Below are positions 44,769 through 54,540 of a DNA stretch of 64,000 bases, piece after piece. Within the stretch, counting starts at the first letter, position 1, and each line of letters opens with the position of its first letter. Source of the DNA: Gammaproteobacteria bacterium (GTDB lineage Bacteria > Pseudomonadota > Gammaproteobacteria > Burkholderiales > Rhodocyclaceae); assembly GCA_018825305.1 (NCBI GenBank), contig JAHJEO010000016.1, positions 186,001 through 250,000 of the forward strand, written 5' to 3'. The notes under the pieces were generated by a model. That model was not told the DNA's origin. It saw only the letters and a program-made list of their open reading frames with translations, and searched no databases. The translations under genes and the position numbers were made by a program.

Positions 44769-45995
44769 ATGACTTCTACAACAGCCTCTGCGGCCAGCGA
44801 CCGTCGCCGCCTTTATGCCGCCGCCTTCCTGCGGGCACTGGCCACCGGCATGGCCGGCGTGCTGCTGGGGCTTTATATCGCCCGGCTGGGCCTGTCGGCG
44901 AGCTGGCTGGGGCTGGTGCTGAGCGTCGGCCTGATGGGCGCGACACTGTCGGTGGCGGTGGCGACCTGGTGGGGCGACCGGCTCGGGCGGCGGCGCGCAT
45001 TGCTCTGGCTGGCCGCCCTTTCCGCCGGCGGCGGGGTGGTGCTGGCGCTGGGCGCCGAGGGTTCGCGCGGCTGGCTGATCGTGGCGGCGGCGCTGCTGGG
45101 CATGGTCAACGGCATGGGCCGCGACCGCGGCGCGGCGCTGGTGCTGGAGCAGGCGATCATGCCGGCCACCACGGACGACGCCGGTCGCACCGCGGCCTTC
45201 GCCCGCTACAACCTGCTGATGGACATCGGCCATGCGCTCGGCGCCCTGGCCGGCGCCCTGCCCGCGTTGCTTCTGCTCACGACCGGCATGGACGAGCTGG
45301 CGGCCTATCGCGCCGCCTTCCTGGTTTATGCGGCGCTGCTGGCGGCGGGGCTGCCGCTCTATGCCGGATTGTCGGCGGCGGCCGAGGCGCCGCCGCGAAT
45401 CGAGCGCCTGGTGCTGTCGCCGCAAAGTCGCAAGGTGCTCGCCCGCATCTCGGCGCTGTTCGCCATCGACAGCATCGCCGGCGGCTTCATCGGTGCGGCG
45501 CTGATCTCATGGTTCTTCTTCGAGCGCTTCGGTACTTCGGCCGCGGTGATCGGCCTGCTGTTCTTCGGCGCGCGGCTGATGAACGCCGTTTCGCACCTCG
45601 GCGCGGCCTGGCTGGCGGCGCGCATCGGCCTGGTAAACACCATGGTGTTTACCCACATCCCGTCGAGCCTGCTGTTGCTCACCGTGCCGCTGGCGCCGAC
45701 TTTTTCCGTCGCGGCGATCCTGTTCCTGCTGCGCGAGGGCCTGGTCGAGATGGACGTGCCGACGCGCCAGTCGTATGTCATGGCGATGGTGCGGCCGGAG
45801 GAGCGCACCTTCGCTTCCGGCGTGACGCACCTGGTGCGCCTCGGCGGCTGGGCGGTGGCGCCGGCCTTCGCCGGCTGGCTGATGCAGGCGGTGGCGCTGG
45901 GTGCGCCGCTGGCCGTCGGCGCGGTGATGAAAATCGGCTACGACCTGGCGCTGTGGGCGTCGTTCAGGAAGCTCAAGCCGCCGGAGGAACGCTGA
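44769..45995 (+). CDS. MFS transporter
   Basis: 12-TM-like; GDRLGRRRALLWLAALSA. Confidence 0.9.
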   Translation: MTSTTASAASDRRRLYAAAFLRALATGMAGVLLGLYIARLGLSASWLGLVLSVGLMGATLSVAVATWWGDRLGRRRALLWLAALSAGGGVVLALGAEGSRGWLIVAAALLGMVNGMGRDRGAALVLEQAIMPATTDDAGRTAAFARYNLLMDIGHALGALAGALPALLLLTTGMDELAAYRAAFLVYAALLAAGLPLYAGLSAAAEAPPRIERLVLSPQSRKVLARISALFAIDSIAGGFIGAALISWFFFERFGTSAAVIGLLFFGARLMNAVSHLGAAWLAARIGLVNTMVFTHIPSSLLLLTVPLAPTFSVAAILFLLREGLVEMDVPTRQSYVMAMVRPEERTFASGVTHLVRLGGWAVAPAFAGWLMQAVALGAPLAVGAVMKIGYDLALWASFRKLKPPEER

Positions 45996-46077
45996 CGCGT
46001 TCTTGTCGGTAGTGGTTGCGCATATCGCTTGCTCCGCGCATGATTCGCGCATCCCATCCTGTTGCTGCTGGACGCTC

Positions 46078-47325
46078 ATGCCGGACAATCCGCTCTCCGC
46101 CGTACCCGCTGCAATCGCCCGCTATTTCCGCCGGCTGGGCCACGGGCAGGTCGCCGCAGAGCCTGCCACGGATGACGGCGAGACGCGCTACCACCCCTGC
46201 CAGGGGCGGGCGGATCGCGTCGCCGCCGAACTCACCGGCCGCGCCCTGCCACCGGCGCTGCTAGATGCCTTTCAGCCGGCACCGCTCGGTCCCGGTTCGC
46301 CGCTGTTTGTCGGCCGCGAGGCTTATTTGCAGCGGCTGCAGAAAACCGTGGATGCCTGGCGCCAGCAGCGGCCGGAGCTGGTTGCGGTGGTCGGCCCGCC
46401 GGGCTGCGGTGTGACCTCACTGCTGCGGCAGATAGAAACGCTGCTGGAAGCCGGAGAGAGGGTTGACTATCACGCCCTCGACGGCCGCCCCGCGTCGGCG
46501 GTGGATGCGCTGGCCAGTTGTGCCGCGCTGTTCGACATCGCGACGGTGCCGGGCAGCGTCGAAGAGCTTGCCGCACGGATCAATGCCCTCGAGCCGCGCC
46601 TGATCGTGCTCGACAACGGCCATTTCCTCGCCTGTCGCATCATGGGGGCGAGCCAGGCGGTGCGCACTTTCGGGGCCCTGATGGTGGCGACCCAGGAGCG
46701 CCACCAGTGGGTGCTGGGCTGCAACGACGAAGCCTGGCGCCGACTTGGCTACGTCCATCGCGCCGACCGTTTCTTCGAAGAGGTGATCGAGCTGGCGCCG
46801 TTCGAGCGCGAAGGGCTCGGTGCGCTGCTCGCCGCGCGGCTGCGCTCGGCCGGCGTTGCGCTGGCGCTGCCGGAAGGCGAAGCGGCCGACCCCGCGGCGG
46901 CGGAAGACACCGATGCACCGGCTGCGGTTGGCCTCACCGACAGTCGCATCGCGACACTGCAGCAGTTGAGCCTGGGCCGACCGGCCCCCGCTTTCTTCCA
47001 CCTGCTGCGGGCGCTGGAAGTGCCGACCGACGCAACGGCCCTGATACTGCATCCATTCGTCCGCTTCGACTACGCGGCGCTCGACGCACTGGCGCGCATG
47101 GAAATGTTCACCCTGGCCGAGATCGCGGTGCATGGCGGCCTGACGGCGCCGGAGCATTGCAGCCTGCTGCACCTGGCGGACCATGACAGCCAGATGCTGC
47201 TGCAGCGCCTGTGCGCCATGGGCCTGCTGGAGCGCCCGGCGGGAGACACGCTGCGCTACCGGCTGGTGCCGGTGCACGTCGGGGCGGTCACCCAGCGCCT
47301 GCACAAGGCCAACTACCTTTACTGA
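46078..47325 (+). CDS. P-loop AAA/STAND-like ATPase
   Basis: VAVVGPPGCGVTSLLRQIE Walker A; RLIVLDNGHF Walker B-like. Confidence 0.75.
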   Translation: MPDNPLSAVPAAIARYFRRLGHGQVAAEPATDDGETRYHPCQGRADRVAAELTGRALPPALLDAFQPAPLGPGSPLFVGREAYLQRLQKTVDAWRQQRPELVAVVGPPGCGVTSLLRQIETLLEAGERVDYHALDGRPASAVDALASCAALFDIATVPGSVEELAARINALEPRLIVLDNGHFLACRIMGASQAVRTFGALMVATQERHQWVLGCNDEAWRRLGYVHRADRFFEEVIELAPFEREGLGALLAARLRSAGVALALPEGEAADPAAAEDTDAPAAVGLTDSRIATLQQLSLGRPAPAFFHLLRALEVPTDATALILHPFVRFDYAALDALARMEMFTLAEIAVHGGLTAPEHCSLLHLADHDSQMLLQRLCAMGLLERPAGDTLRYRLVPVHVGAVTQRLHKANYLY

Positions 47326-47335
47326 AAGGCTTGCC

Positions 47336-48136
47336 GTGGAACGCGACGCCATTGCCCAACTGATAGATCTGCTCTCGCTCGGCAAGCTGCTGCAGGCCGC
47401 CGGCATTCTGCTGGCCGTCTGGCTGCTGATCCACGCCATGCAGCTCGGTCTCAAGCAGCTCGCCCGCCGCTTCCCGCGCTACCGCCTGCAGTTCGCCCAG
47501 GGTTATCCGGCCCTGCGCGTGCTGGCCTGGTCGCTGGCGGTCGGCTACATCACGCTCGGCATCATCGCGCCGCCGGACAGCGTGATCTTCGCCGTGCTCG
47601 GCTCGATCGGCCTCGCCGTCGGCCTCGGCGCGCAGGACGGCATCCGCAACCTGCTGGCCGGCCTGATGATGATCTTCAACCCGCCTTTCCGCATCGGCGA
47701 CATGGTGCGCTTCGGCGGCTACTACGGCGAAGTGACGCGCATCGACCTCTCGGTGACCTGGCTGCGCACCTTCGACGACAACGCCGTGATGGTGCCGAAC
47801 TCCGAACTGCTGAAGAACGCCGTGGCCAATTCCAACAACGGCGAACTGGCCGAGATGGTGGAAATCCCGGTCGACCTGCCGCTGGGCGTTCCGGTCGCCC
47901 AGGCGCGAATGCTGGCCGAGGAGGCCGCGCGGGCCTCGCCCTACACCTTCCTGAAAAAGCCCGTCGTCGTCATCGTGCAGCCACGCCATGAATACGGCTT
48001 CCTGGTGCGGCTGACCATCAAGGCCTACGTCATCGACGTGCGCTTCGAGCGGCTGATGTCCGGCGACATCGCGGAGCGCTTCCTGCAGGCGCTCGACGGG
48101 GCGGGCATCATGCCGCAGCGCCCGGCACCGGCCTGA
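47336..48136 (+). CDS. MscS-family mechanosensitive channel (GTG start)
   Basis: GSIGLAVGLGAQDGIRNLLAGLMMIFNPPFRIGDMV...TFDDNAVMVPNSELL. Confidence 0.93.
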   Translation: MERDAIAQLIDLLSLGKLLQAAGILLAVWLLIHAMQLGLKQLARRFPRYRLQFAQGYPALRVLAWSLAVGYITLGIIAPPDSVIFAVLGSIGLAVGLGAQDGIRNLLAGLMMIFNPPFRIGDMVRFGGYYGEVTRIDLSVTWLRTFDDNAVMVPNSELLKNAVANSNNGELAEMVEIPVDLPLGVPVAQARMLAEEAARASPYTFLKKPVVVIVQPRHEYGFLVRLTIKAYVIDVRFERLMSGDIAERFLQALDGAGIMPQRPAPA

Positions 48137-48161
48137 AACGCCCGGCAAAGTGGTGTATATT

Positions 48162-48180
48162 AGAGAACGATTATCAATTC
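48162..48180 (+). promoter_or_regulatory. Weak Fur-box-like sequence
   Basis: GAGAACGATTATCAATTC, about 12 of 19 positions match the Fur consensus by eye. Confidence 0.3.
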
Positions 48181-48281
48181 GCCACCACCGCTCTTAGCGG
48201 CGGGCGGCACTAGAAATTGAAGTCCGTGGCGATCGTGATGACTTTGGCGTTTTTCGCGACCCCGCTTCCCGAGGAGACACC

Positions 48282-49757
48282 ATGGCCCAATTGCTGACGG
48301 TATCGCGCGCCGCCCATCTGATTGGCGTTTCGCGTGGATCGCTGCAGGAGAAGATCGGCAGTGGTGACCTGCCGTCCTTCGATGGCATGGTTTCCACCGA
48401 GGACCTGACGCGCCTGTTTCCCGACATCCGCCTCGAGGACAGCGGCGCCTTCGAGCGCATCACCAAGATCCGCGAGGAGGCCTTCGGCAAGCGCGTCCGC
48501 GAGCGGGTGCTGCCGAACCAGGAAATCCTGGCCCAGCGCCTTGCTGCGCAGGGCGAGGAACTCGAGGATGTCCGCCGCCATCTCGCCCACTATCACGATC
48601 TCATCGAGGCCCTGCGTGAGCGCATCGATTTCATGGCGGGAGAGTCGCCCTCGGAGCAACTGCTCACCCTTGCCGATTTCGTCGACGATGGCCTGGCCAG
48701 CGTGCTCGGCAGCGAAGATCCGGTCGATACGGTGGCGGTGATGGACGACATGATGCGCGTGGTGGCGGCGCACGTCACCGTCAAGCCGTCCGGCCGCGAG
48801 TTCTTCGTCGAGGGCAACGAGACCGTGCTCAAGGCGGCGCTGCGCGCCGGCCTCGCGCCTTCCTACGGCTGCGGCAACGGCAATTGCGGCCTGTGCAAGG
48901 CGCGCGTGGTGTCGGGCAAGCTGCGCCAGATCCACCATACCGACTATCCGCTGTCGACGGTCGAGCGCGACCGGGGCTATGCCTTGCTCTGCTCGCACAC
49001 GCCGGTGTCGGACATCGTCATCGAAATGCTCGAGGCCAATTCGGCCGAGGACATTCCCGAGCAGCATGTCGTTGCCAAGGTGAAGAGCGCCACGCCGCTC
49101 GACACCGAGATCATGCTGCTGCACCTGCAGACGCCGCGCACCAACCGCCTGCGCTTCCTCGCCGGGCAGAGCGTGACGCTGGGGGTGACCGGCAGCAGCG
49201 GCGAGTTCCGCGCCGAGTATCCGGTCGGCTCCTGCCCCTGCGACGACAGGAACCTGCTGTTCCATGTGCGCCGGGACGCCGGTGACGAGTTCGCCTCGCG
49301 CCTGTTCGACGGCGCGGTGAAAAACGGCGACGCCGTGAGTGTCTGGGGGCCGTGGGGCGACTTCGTGCTGCGCAAGGACTCGACGCGGCCCATCGTCTTC
49401 GTCGCCTGCGACACCGGCTTCGCCCCGCTGAAGAGCCTGGTCGAGCACGCCCTGGCGATCGACGCCACCGACACCATGGTGATGGCGTGGGCGGCGACGC
49501 GGCCCGACGGGCACTACCTCGCCAACCAGTGCCGCGCCTGGGCCGAGGCCTTCGACCGCTTCCGCTACCTGCCGCTGCAGGCCGCCGACCCGGCCGCCGC
49601 AGGCGTCGCTGCCGTGCGGGGCGTTGTTGCCGAAGTGCCCAACCTTGCCGACTTCGACGTTTACGTCGCGGGCAGTGCCGCCTTCACCGACGCTGCCGTG
49701 AATGCGCTGCGCGCCGCCGGCGTCGCCGACTCCAATCTTTCCTCGATTGCCTACTGA
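48282..49757 (+). CDS. N-terminal HTH (excisionase/MerR-like) + [2Fe-2S] ferredoxin + FAD/NAD(P) reductase fusion
   Basis: LLTVSRAAHLIGVSRGSLQEKIGSGDLPSF; YGCGNGNCGLCKARVV; VFVACDTGFAPLKSLVEHAL. Confidence 0.88.
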   Translation: MAQLLTVSRAAHLIGVSRGSLQEKIGSGDLPSFDGMVSTEDLTRLFPDIRLEDSGAFERITKIREEAFGKRVRERVLPNQEILAQRLAAQGEELEDVRRHLAHYHDLIEALRERIDFMAGESPSEQLLTLADFVDDGLASVLGSEDPVDTVAVMDDMMRVVAAHVTVKPSGREFFVEGNETVLKAALRAGLAPSYGCGNGNCGLCKARVVSGKLRQIHHTDYPLSTVERDRGYALLCSHTPVSDIVIEMLEANSAEDIPEQHVVAKVKSATPLDTEIMLLHLQTPRTNRLRFLAGQSVTLGVTGSSGEFRAEYPVGSCPCDDRNLLFHVRRDAGDEFASRLFDGAVKNGDAVSVWGPWGDFVLRKDSTRPIVFVACDTGFAPLKSLVEHALAIDATDTMVMAWAATRPDGHYLANQCRAWAEAFDRFRYLPLQAADPAAAGVAAVRGVVAEVPNLADFDVYVAGSAAFTDAAVNALRAAGVADSNLSSIAY

Positions 49758-50809
49758 TGCGTCCAGCCCAGCTCTCCTTCGTCCTCGAACGTGAATTCCT
49801 CAGCACTGCCGAAGGCCACCACACCCCCGTCATGCTGTGGGGGCCGCCCGGTGTCGGCAAGTCGCAGATCGTCGCCCAGATCGCCGCGCGGCACGATGTA
49901 CCGGTCATCGACATCCGCCTGTCGCAGATGGAGCCGTCCGACCTGCGCGGCATCCCCTTCCGCGTCGGCGACGTGGTGCAGTGGGCGGTGCCGGCGCTGC
50001 TGCCCGATGAGCAACGCCACGGCGAGCGCGGTGTGCTGTTCCTCGACGAAATCACCTCGGCGCCGCCGGCCGTCTCCGCCGCCGCCTACCAGCTGATCCT
50101 CGACCGGCGGCTGGGCGAATACCGCATCCCCGACGGCTGGGCCATCTTCGCCGCCGGCAACCGCCAGGGCGACCGCGGCGTCACCTACGCCATGCCGGCG
50201 CCGCTGGCCAACCGCTTCTCGCACTTCGAGGTCGATGTGAACCTCGACGACTGGGCCTTCTGGGCCTACGCCAACGGCATCGACGAGCGCCTCATCGGCT
50301 TCCTTCGCTTCAAGCCCGAGCTGATCTTCGACTTCGACCCGGCCAAGACGCTGGCGGGCGAGATGGCCTTTCCCAGCCCGCGCTCGTGGGAGTTCGCCCA
50401 CCGCGCGCTGCAGAAGTTCGGCGACCATCCCGAGATGTTGACGGGCGCACTGGCCGCCTGCGTCGGGCACGCCGCCGGCGTCGAGTGCGCCGCCTACATC
50501 GACAGCCTCGACCGCCTGCCCGACCTCGACGCCATCACCGAAGGCCGCGAAGCTGCGGTGCCGGCCGAGATCGACCTGCAGTATGCCGTCGCCGCGGCGC
50601 TGGCCGGCCGGGCCCTGCGCGCCAAGGGTAAGCCGGAGGCGCAGCAGGTCTGGGGCAACATCCTCGACTACGCCCAGCGTCTGCCGCTCAAGGAAATGGG
50701 CGTGATGCTGGTGTCCGACATGCACCGCGGCATCGGCTCGCCCCTGTTCGCAGTGCCACAATTCGCCGGGTGGGCCAATGCGGTGGCGGATGTGATGTTG
50801 TATGAGTGA
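49757..50809 (+). CDS. MoxR-like AAA ATPase
   Basis: LWGPPGVGKSQIV, VLFLDEITSAPPAVSAAAYQLILDRRLGEYRIPDGW. Confidence 0.93.
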   Translation: MRPAQLSFVLEREFLSTAEGHHTPVMLWGPPGVGKSQIVAQIAARHDVPVIDIRLSQMEPSDLRGIPFRVGDVVQWAVPALLPDEQRHGERGVLFLDEITSAPPAVSAAAYQLILDRRLGEYRIPDGWAIFAAGNRQGDRGVTYAMPAPLANRFSHFEVDVNLDDWAFWAYANGIDERLIGFLRFKPELIFDFDPAKTLAGEMAFPSPRSWEFAHRALQKFGDHPEMLTGALAACVGHAAGVECAAYIDSLDRLPDLDAITEGREAAVPAEIDLQYAVAAALAGRALRAKGKPEAQQVWGNILDYAQRLPLKEMGVMLVSDMHRGIGSPLFAVPQFAGWANAVADVMLYE

Positions 50810-50854
50810 TGGGGTTCCGGCGAGCCATCCCGATACGATTAGAATGAATTCACC

Positions 50855-51043
50855 ATGGAAAAAGTCGTTTCCTGCTTCCCCCTGAAAGCGCAACCGCGCG
50901 ATACCGAGTACTGGCTTTCCCGCCCCGTCGAGGAGAGGCTGGCGGCGGTCGAACAACTTCGCCTGAACTGGCTTGCGGCAAACCCCGATGCTATCCAAGG
51001 ACTTCAAAGAGTTTGTCGCGTTGTTGAACGCACACGGGGCTAA
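50855..51043 (+). CDS. Small protein, possible antitoxin partner of the following nucleotidyltransferase
   Basis: MEKVVSCFPLKAQPRDTEYWLSRPVEERLAAVEQLRLNW; overlaps next gene. Confidence 0.6.
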   Translation: MEKVVSCFPLKAQPRDTEYWLSRPVEERLAAVEQLRLNWLAANPDAIQGLQRVCRVVERTRG

Positions 51044-51425
51044 GTACCTCGTCGTCGGCGGTTACGCCATGGCCGTGCATGGGCGGCCGCGGCAGACCGG
51101 CGATCTCGATATCTGGCTCAAGCGCGACCACGCCAATGCCTTGACGGTGGTCGCGGCGTTGCAGGACTTCGGTTTCGGAGATCTTGGCCTCACGGTCAAG
51201 GATTTCGAGGTACCGGATCAAGTCGTGCAGCTGGGATATCCGCCGTTTCGGATCGATCTGCTGACGGGTATCGATGGCGTCGACTTCGATTCTGCCTGGC
51301 AGACGCGCTTCGAATATGCCCACGGCGATCTGAAAATTCCGTTCATCGGACTTGAAGCCCTCAAGGCGAACAAACGGGCAAGTGCCCGGCCACGAGACAT
51401 CGATGATCTCGAAAATCTTCCGTAG
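50988..51425 (+). CDS. Nucleotidyltransferase (AbiEii/MNT-like), possible toxin
   Basis: AKYLVVGGYAMAVHGRPRQTGDLDIWL. Confidence 0.85.
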   Translation: MLSKDFKEFVALLNAHGAKYLVVGGYAMAVHGRPRQTGDLDIWLKRDHANALTVVAALQDFGFGDLGLTVKDFEVPDQVVQLGYPPFRIDLLTGIDGVDFDSAWQTRFEYAHGDLKIPFIGLEALKANKRASARPRDIDDLENLP

Positions 51426-51462
51426 TACGCAAGGTCTGACCCAATTCCGATCCGTTGACTGT

Positions 51463-51488
51463 CGCCGTGTCGCCAGCGCCGACTTTTT
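51463..51488 (-). repeat. Dispersed motif, exact core, intergenic
   Basis: CGCCGTGTCGCCAGCGCCGACTTTTT on + strand. Confidence 0.9.
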
Positions 51489-51629
51489 CGGTTTTCGGAG
51501 ATGCCGGGACGAGTCCTGGCCGGCGGTTGCCCTCGCCGCGGGCCGTCGGCCCGGAGTTGAAGCGTGTGAGGTAATGTCATCTCCTACGTTGATATGTGCC
51601 AGAGAGAAGGCACAAGCCTACAGCGGGGC

Positions 51630-52262
51630 ATGAATTTCCGTCTGAAAGGGCATCATTCCGTAATCCTCATGTCTGTCCGCCCAAACTCCCCCTACCGCGA
51701 CGAGGTGCAAGACGACGGGGCCGTGCTTATTTACGAAGGGCACGACGAACCGAGGCGCAAGGGTATTTCTGATCCAAAAGCACTCGATCAACCTGAGCGG
51801 CAACCCGGCGGAACTCTGACCGAGAACGGAAAATTTCATCAGGCTGCACAGCGGTTCAAGGCAGGCGAAAAGGGCCCAGATATTGTTCAGGTTTACGAAA
51901 AGATCAAAGCCGGCATTTGGACCGACAACGGATTCTTTCACTTGGTGGATTCTTGGACGGAAAACGACAGCGTTAGAAATCTTTTCAAGTTCAAACTCGT
52001 CGCAGTTGAAAGCGTTTCTGACGAGACTGCCGCGGAGGAAAGATCAAATCGCCTTGTCGAGAGAAGTCGCATTATTCCAACCAGCGTCAAGCTCGAAGTG
52101 TGGGCGCGTGACGGTGGTAAGTGCGTAGCGTGTGGAGCAGCTGATGAACTCCACTTCGATCACGTTCTTCCCTTCTCAAAAGGTGGCACATCTCTTAAAG
52201 CAGAGAATGTGCAACTGCTCTGCGCCCGCCATAACCTGAGCAAGAGCGCGAAGATTCAATGA
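51630..52262 (+). CDS. HNH endonuclease with SRA/YDG-like N-terminal domain (tentative)
   Basis: RDGGKCVACGAADELHFDHVLPFSKGGTSLKAENVQLLCARHNLSKS; N-terminal YRDEVQDDGAVLIYEGHDEP. Confidence 0.8.
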   Translation: MNFRLKGHHSVILMSVRPNSPYRDEVQDDGAVLIYEGHDEPRRKGISDPKALDQPERQPGGTLTENGKFHQAAQRFKAGEKGPDIVQVYEKIKAGIWTDNGFFHLVDSWTENDSVRNLFKFKLVAVESVSDETAAEERSNRLVERSRIIPTSVKLEVWARDGGKCVACGAADELHFDHVLPFSKGGTSLKAENVQLLCARHNLSKSAKIQ

Positions 52263-53521
52263 GCAACTACGATTCCCTCGACGGAGCCGCCGACAAGCTC
52301 GCCGCGGCGCGCACCAAGCTTATCCTCGACAAGCCTTTCCTCGGCGCGCTGGTGCTGCGGTTGCCGCTGGTCGAGGCAGGGGCGTGGTGCCGCACCACCG
52401 GCACCGATGCCCGCAAGCTCTACTACAACCCGCAGTGGGTCGATACGCTGACCAGTGCCGAGGTGCAGTTCGCGCTGGCGCACGAGGCGCTGCATTGCGC
52501 GCTGGGGCATTTTGCGCGGCGTGGCCACCGGGTGAAGCGCAAGTGGGACCTCGCCTGCGACTTCGCCATCAACCCGTTGCTGATGGACGAGGGCCTCAAG
52601 CCGCCGCTGGGCTCGCAGGTGCTTGACCTCTACCGCGGCATGGCGGCCGAGGAGATCTACCCCTGCCTCGACGACAGCCTCGACAACGAGGTGCTCGACG
52701 ACCACTCATGGGATGGCGACGACGGCGGCGAGGGTGGTGGTGGCGGTGAGCAGGACGACGTGCAGGGCAAGGGCGGCAGCGACGCCGAGGAGATCGATCC
52801 CGACGCCGGCGGCGGCTCGCCGGAAAAAGTCGGCGCTGGCGGGACGCCGGGCGATGGCCCGGACGGACCGCCACCGCCGCTGTCGGGCAAGGAAAAGGAG
52901 CAGTTGCAGCAGCAGTGGCAGCGCCACCTCGCCAATGCGGCACAGCGCGCGCGCGAGGCCGGCAAGCTCACCGGCAACATGGCGCGCCTGACCGAAACCG
53001 CGCTGGCGCCGCAGGTGTCGTGGCGCGCCGCGCTGGCGCAATACCTGTCGCAGGCCGCGCGCGACGACTACACCTGGCTGCGGCCGTCGCGGCGCGAGGG
53101 TGACGTGATCTGGCCCTCGCTGCGCAGCCACAGCGGGGAGATCTACGTCGCGCTCGACACCTCGGGCTCGATCGCCGATGTCGACCTCGCCCAGTTCGTC
53201 GGCGAACTCAACGCCATCAAGGGTACGCTGCCGGTGCGCATCACGCTGTTTGCCTGCGACTCCGACCTGCATGCCGACACGCCGTGGATCTGCGAGCCGT
53301 GGGAGGAGTTCCGCCTGCCGCGCCAGTTCGAAGGCGGTGGCGGCACCGCCTTCGCGCCAGTGTTCGACTGGGTGGATCGCGCCGGGGCGCGGCCCGACGC
53401 GCTGGTGTATTTCACCGATGCAGAGGGTGAATTTCCCAAGGTCGCCCCCAACTACCCGGTTTTGTGGCTCATCAAAGGCAAGGCCCCGGTACCGTGGGGC
53501 CGCCGCATCCAACTGAATTGA
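52259..53521 (+). CDS. VWA-like / DUF2201 predicted metallopeptidase
   Basis: ALAHEALHCALGHF (HExxH) and C-terminal VWA-like YVALDTSGSIADVDL. Confidence 0.92.
   Translation: MSNYDSLDGAADKLAAARTKLILDKPFLGALVLRLPLVEAGAWCRTTGTDARKLYYNPQWVDTLTSAEVQFALAHEALHCALGHFARRGHRVKRKWDLACDFAINPLLMDEGLKPPLGSQVLDLYRGMAAEEIYPCLDDSLDNEVLDDHSWDGDDGGEGGGGGEQDDVQGKGGSDAEEIDPDAGGGSPEKVGAGGTPGDGPDGPPPPLSGKEKEQLQQQWQRHLANAAQRAREAGKLTGNMARLTETALAPQVSWRAALAQYLSQAARDDYTWLRPSRREGDVIWPSLRSHSGEIYVALDTSGSIADVDLAQFVGELNAIKGTLPVRITLFACDSDLHADTPWICEPWEEFRLPRQFEGGGGTAFAPVFDWVDRAGARPDALVYFTDAEGEFPKVAPNYPVLWLIKGKAPVPWGRRIQLN
52824..52850 (+). repeat. Dispersed motif, exact core, in VWA gene linker
   Basis: AAAAAGTCGGCGCTGGCGGGACGCCGG. 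Confidence 0.9.
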
Positions 53522-54540
53522 AAGCCGATATTTCCCCCGAAGACTCGCTGCGCCTCAATGTCCTGCTGGCCGGCGACGTGCACGCCGTGCGCATCGACGA
53601 GGGCGCGATGACGCTCTTTGCCCTGACGCCCAAGGGCGAGGCCAGGGTTGCCCTGCATCGCAACTGCCGTCCGGACTTGTACGTGACGCGGGTGCGCGAG
53701 CTGCTTGGCGGGCACGCGCTGGGTTCGCCCGGCGGCTATCCGGTGCACCTGCGGCGGTGGACACGCATGGGCCGCGCCAGCCCGCAGAACCTCGAAGCCA
53801 TGCTCAAGCTCGGCGAGCCGGAGGCGGTCACTGCCGTGGCGCTGGCGCCGATGCTCACCGACGAGCTCGCCCGCCGCGCCTGGTGGGCGCTGCCGACCAT
53901 GGAGATCGCGCGCGACATGCTGATGCAGCCGGCGGTGCGCGGTGGCGCCATGGGCCAGGTGCTGGCCGATTTCCTGATCGAGCACCTGCCCTTCGAGGAA
54001 GACCCGATCCAGGCCATGAACTCGATCCGCGCCGTGATCGGCGCCGGCCTGCTCGACGCCGTCGCCGGCGAGCAGCTCTGGGCCAAGGCCAGGCGCCGTC
54101 CGCATTATTTCATCGGCTTTCTCGAACATCGCCCGGATGCCCTGCCAGCGACGGCGGAGCGCCCGTTGCCGGCAGCCGTGGCGGCGCAGGCGACGGCCGG
54201 CAATGCCTGGGCCGCGCTACTGGCGCGATGCTATTCGCCGAGCGGCCAGAGTTTTCTGCATGCGTGCGAGATGGTCATGGAGAAGCCGCCGGGGCACGAG
54301 ACCGTCTATCTGTTGCTCGACATCATCGGCAATTACTTCGCCGCCGCGCGCGAGGCCGAAGCCATGGCAGGGTTCGAGGACGAGGCCGCGGCGATGCGCG
54401 CGCTGGCGCACTTGAGCAACGTCGCCGCCGAGCCCATCCTGACCCGCACCACCGCCGTGGGCGCCTTGATGCGACGCCACCTGGAGCCGCTGTTCGCACC
54501 GCTGCTGGGCAATATCCGCACATTGCGAGGGATCGAATAA
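53518..54540 (+). CDS. DsrS-like protein
   Basis: SPEDSLRLNVLLA...CRPDLYVTRVRELLGGHALGSPGGYPVHLRRWTRMG; TTG start inferred. Confidence 0.65.
   Translation: MKADISPEDSLRLNVLLAGDVHAVRIDEGAMTLFALTPKGEARVALHRNCRPDLYVTRVRELLGGHALGSPGGYPVHLRRWTRMGRASPQNLEAMLKLGEPEAVTAVALAPMLTDELARRAWWALPTMEIARDMLMQPAVRGGAMGQVLADFLIEHLPFEEDPIQAMNSIRAVIGAGLLDAVAGEQLWAKARRRPHYFIGFLEHRPDALPATAERPLPAAVAAQATAGNAWAALLARCYSPSGQSFLHACEMVMEKPPGHETVYLLLDIIGNYFAAAREAEAMAGFEDEAAAMRALAHLSNVAAEPILTRTTAVGALMRRHLEPLFAPLLGNIRTLRGIE

Noticed and set aside
45681-45706. GTGCCGCTGGCGCCGACTTTTTCCG in the MFS gene as a motif copy
   Set aside because: About 3 core-region mismatches and encodes ordinary TM residues (TVPLAPTFSVA); treated as too weak without a matrix score.
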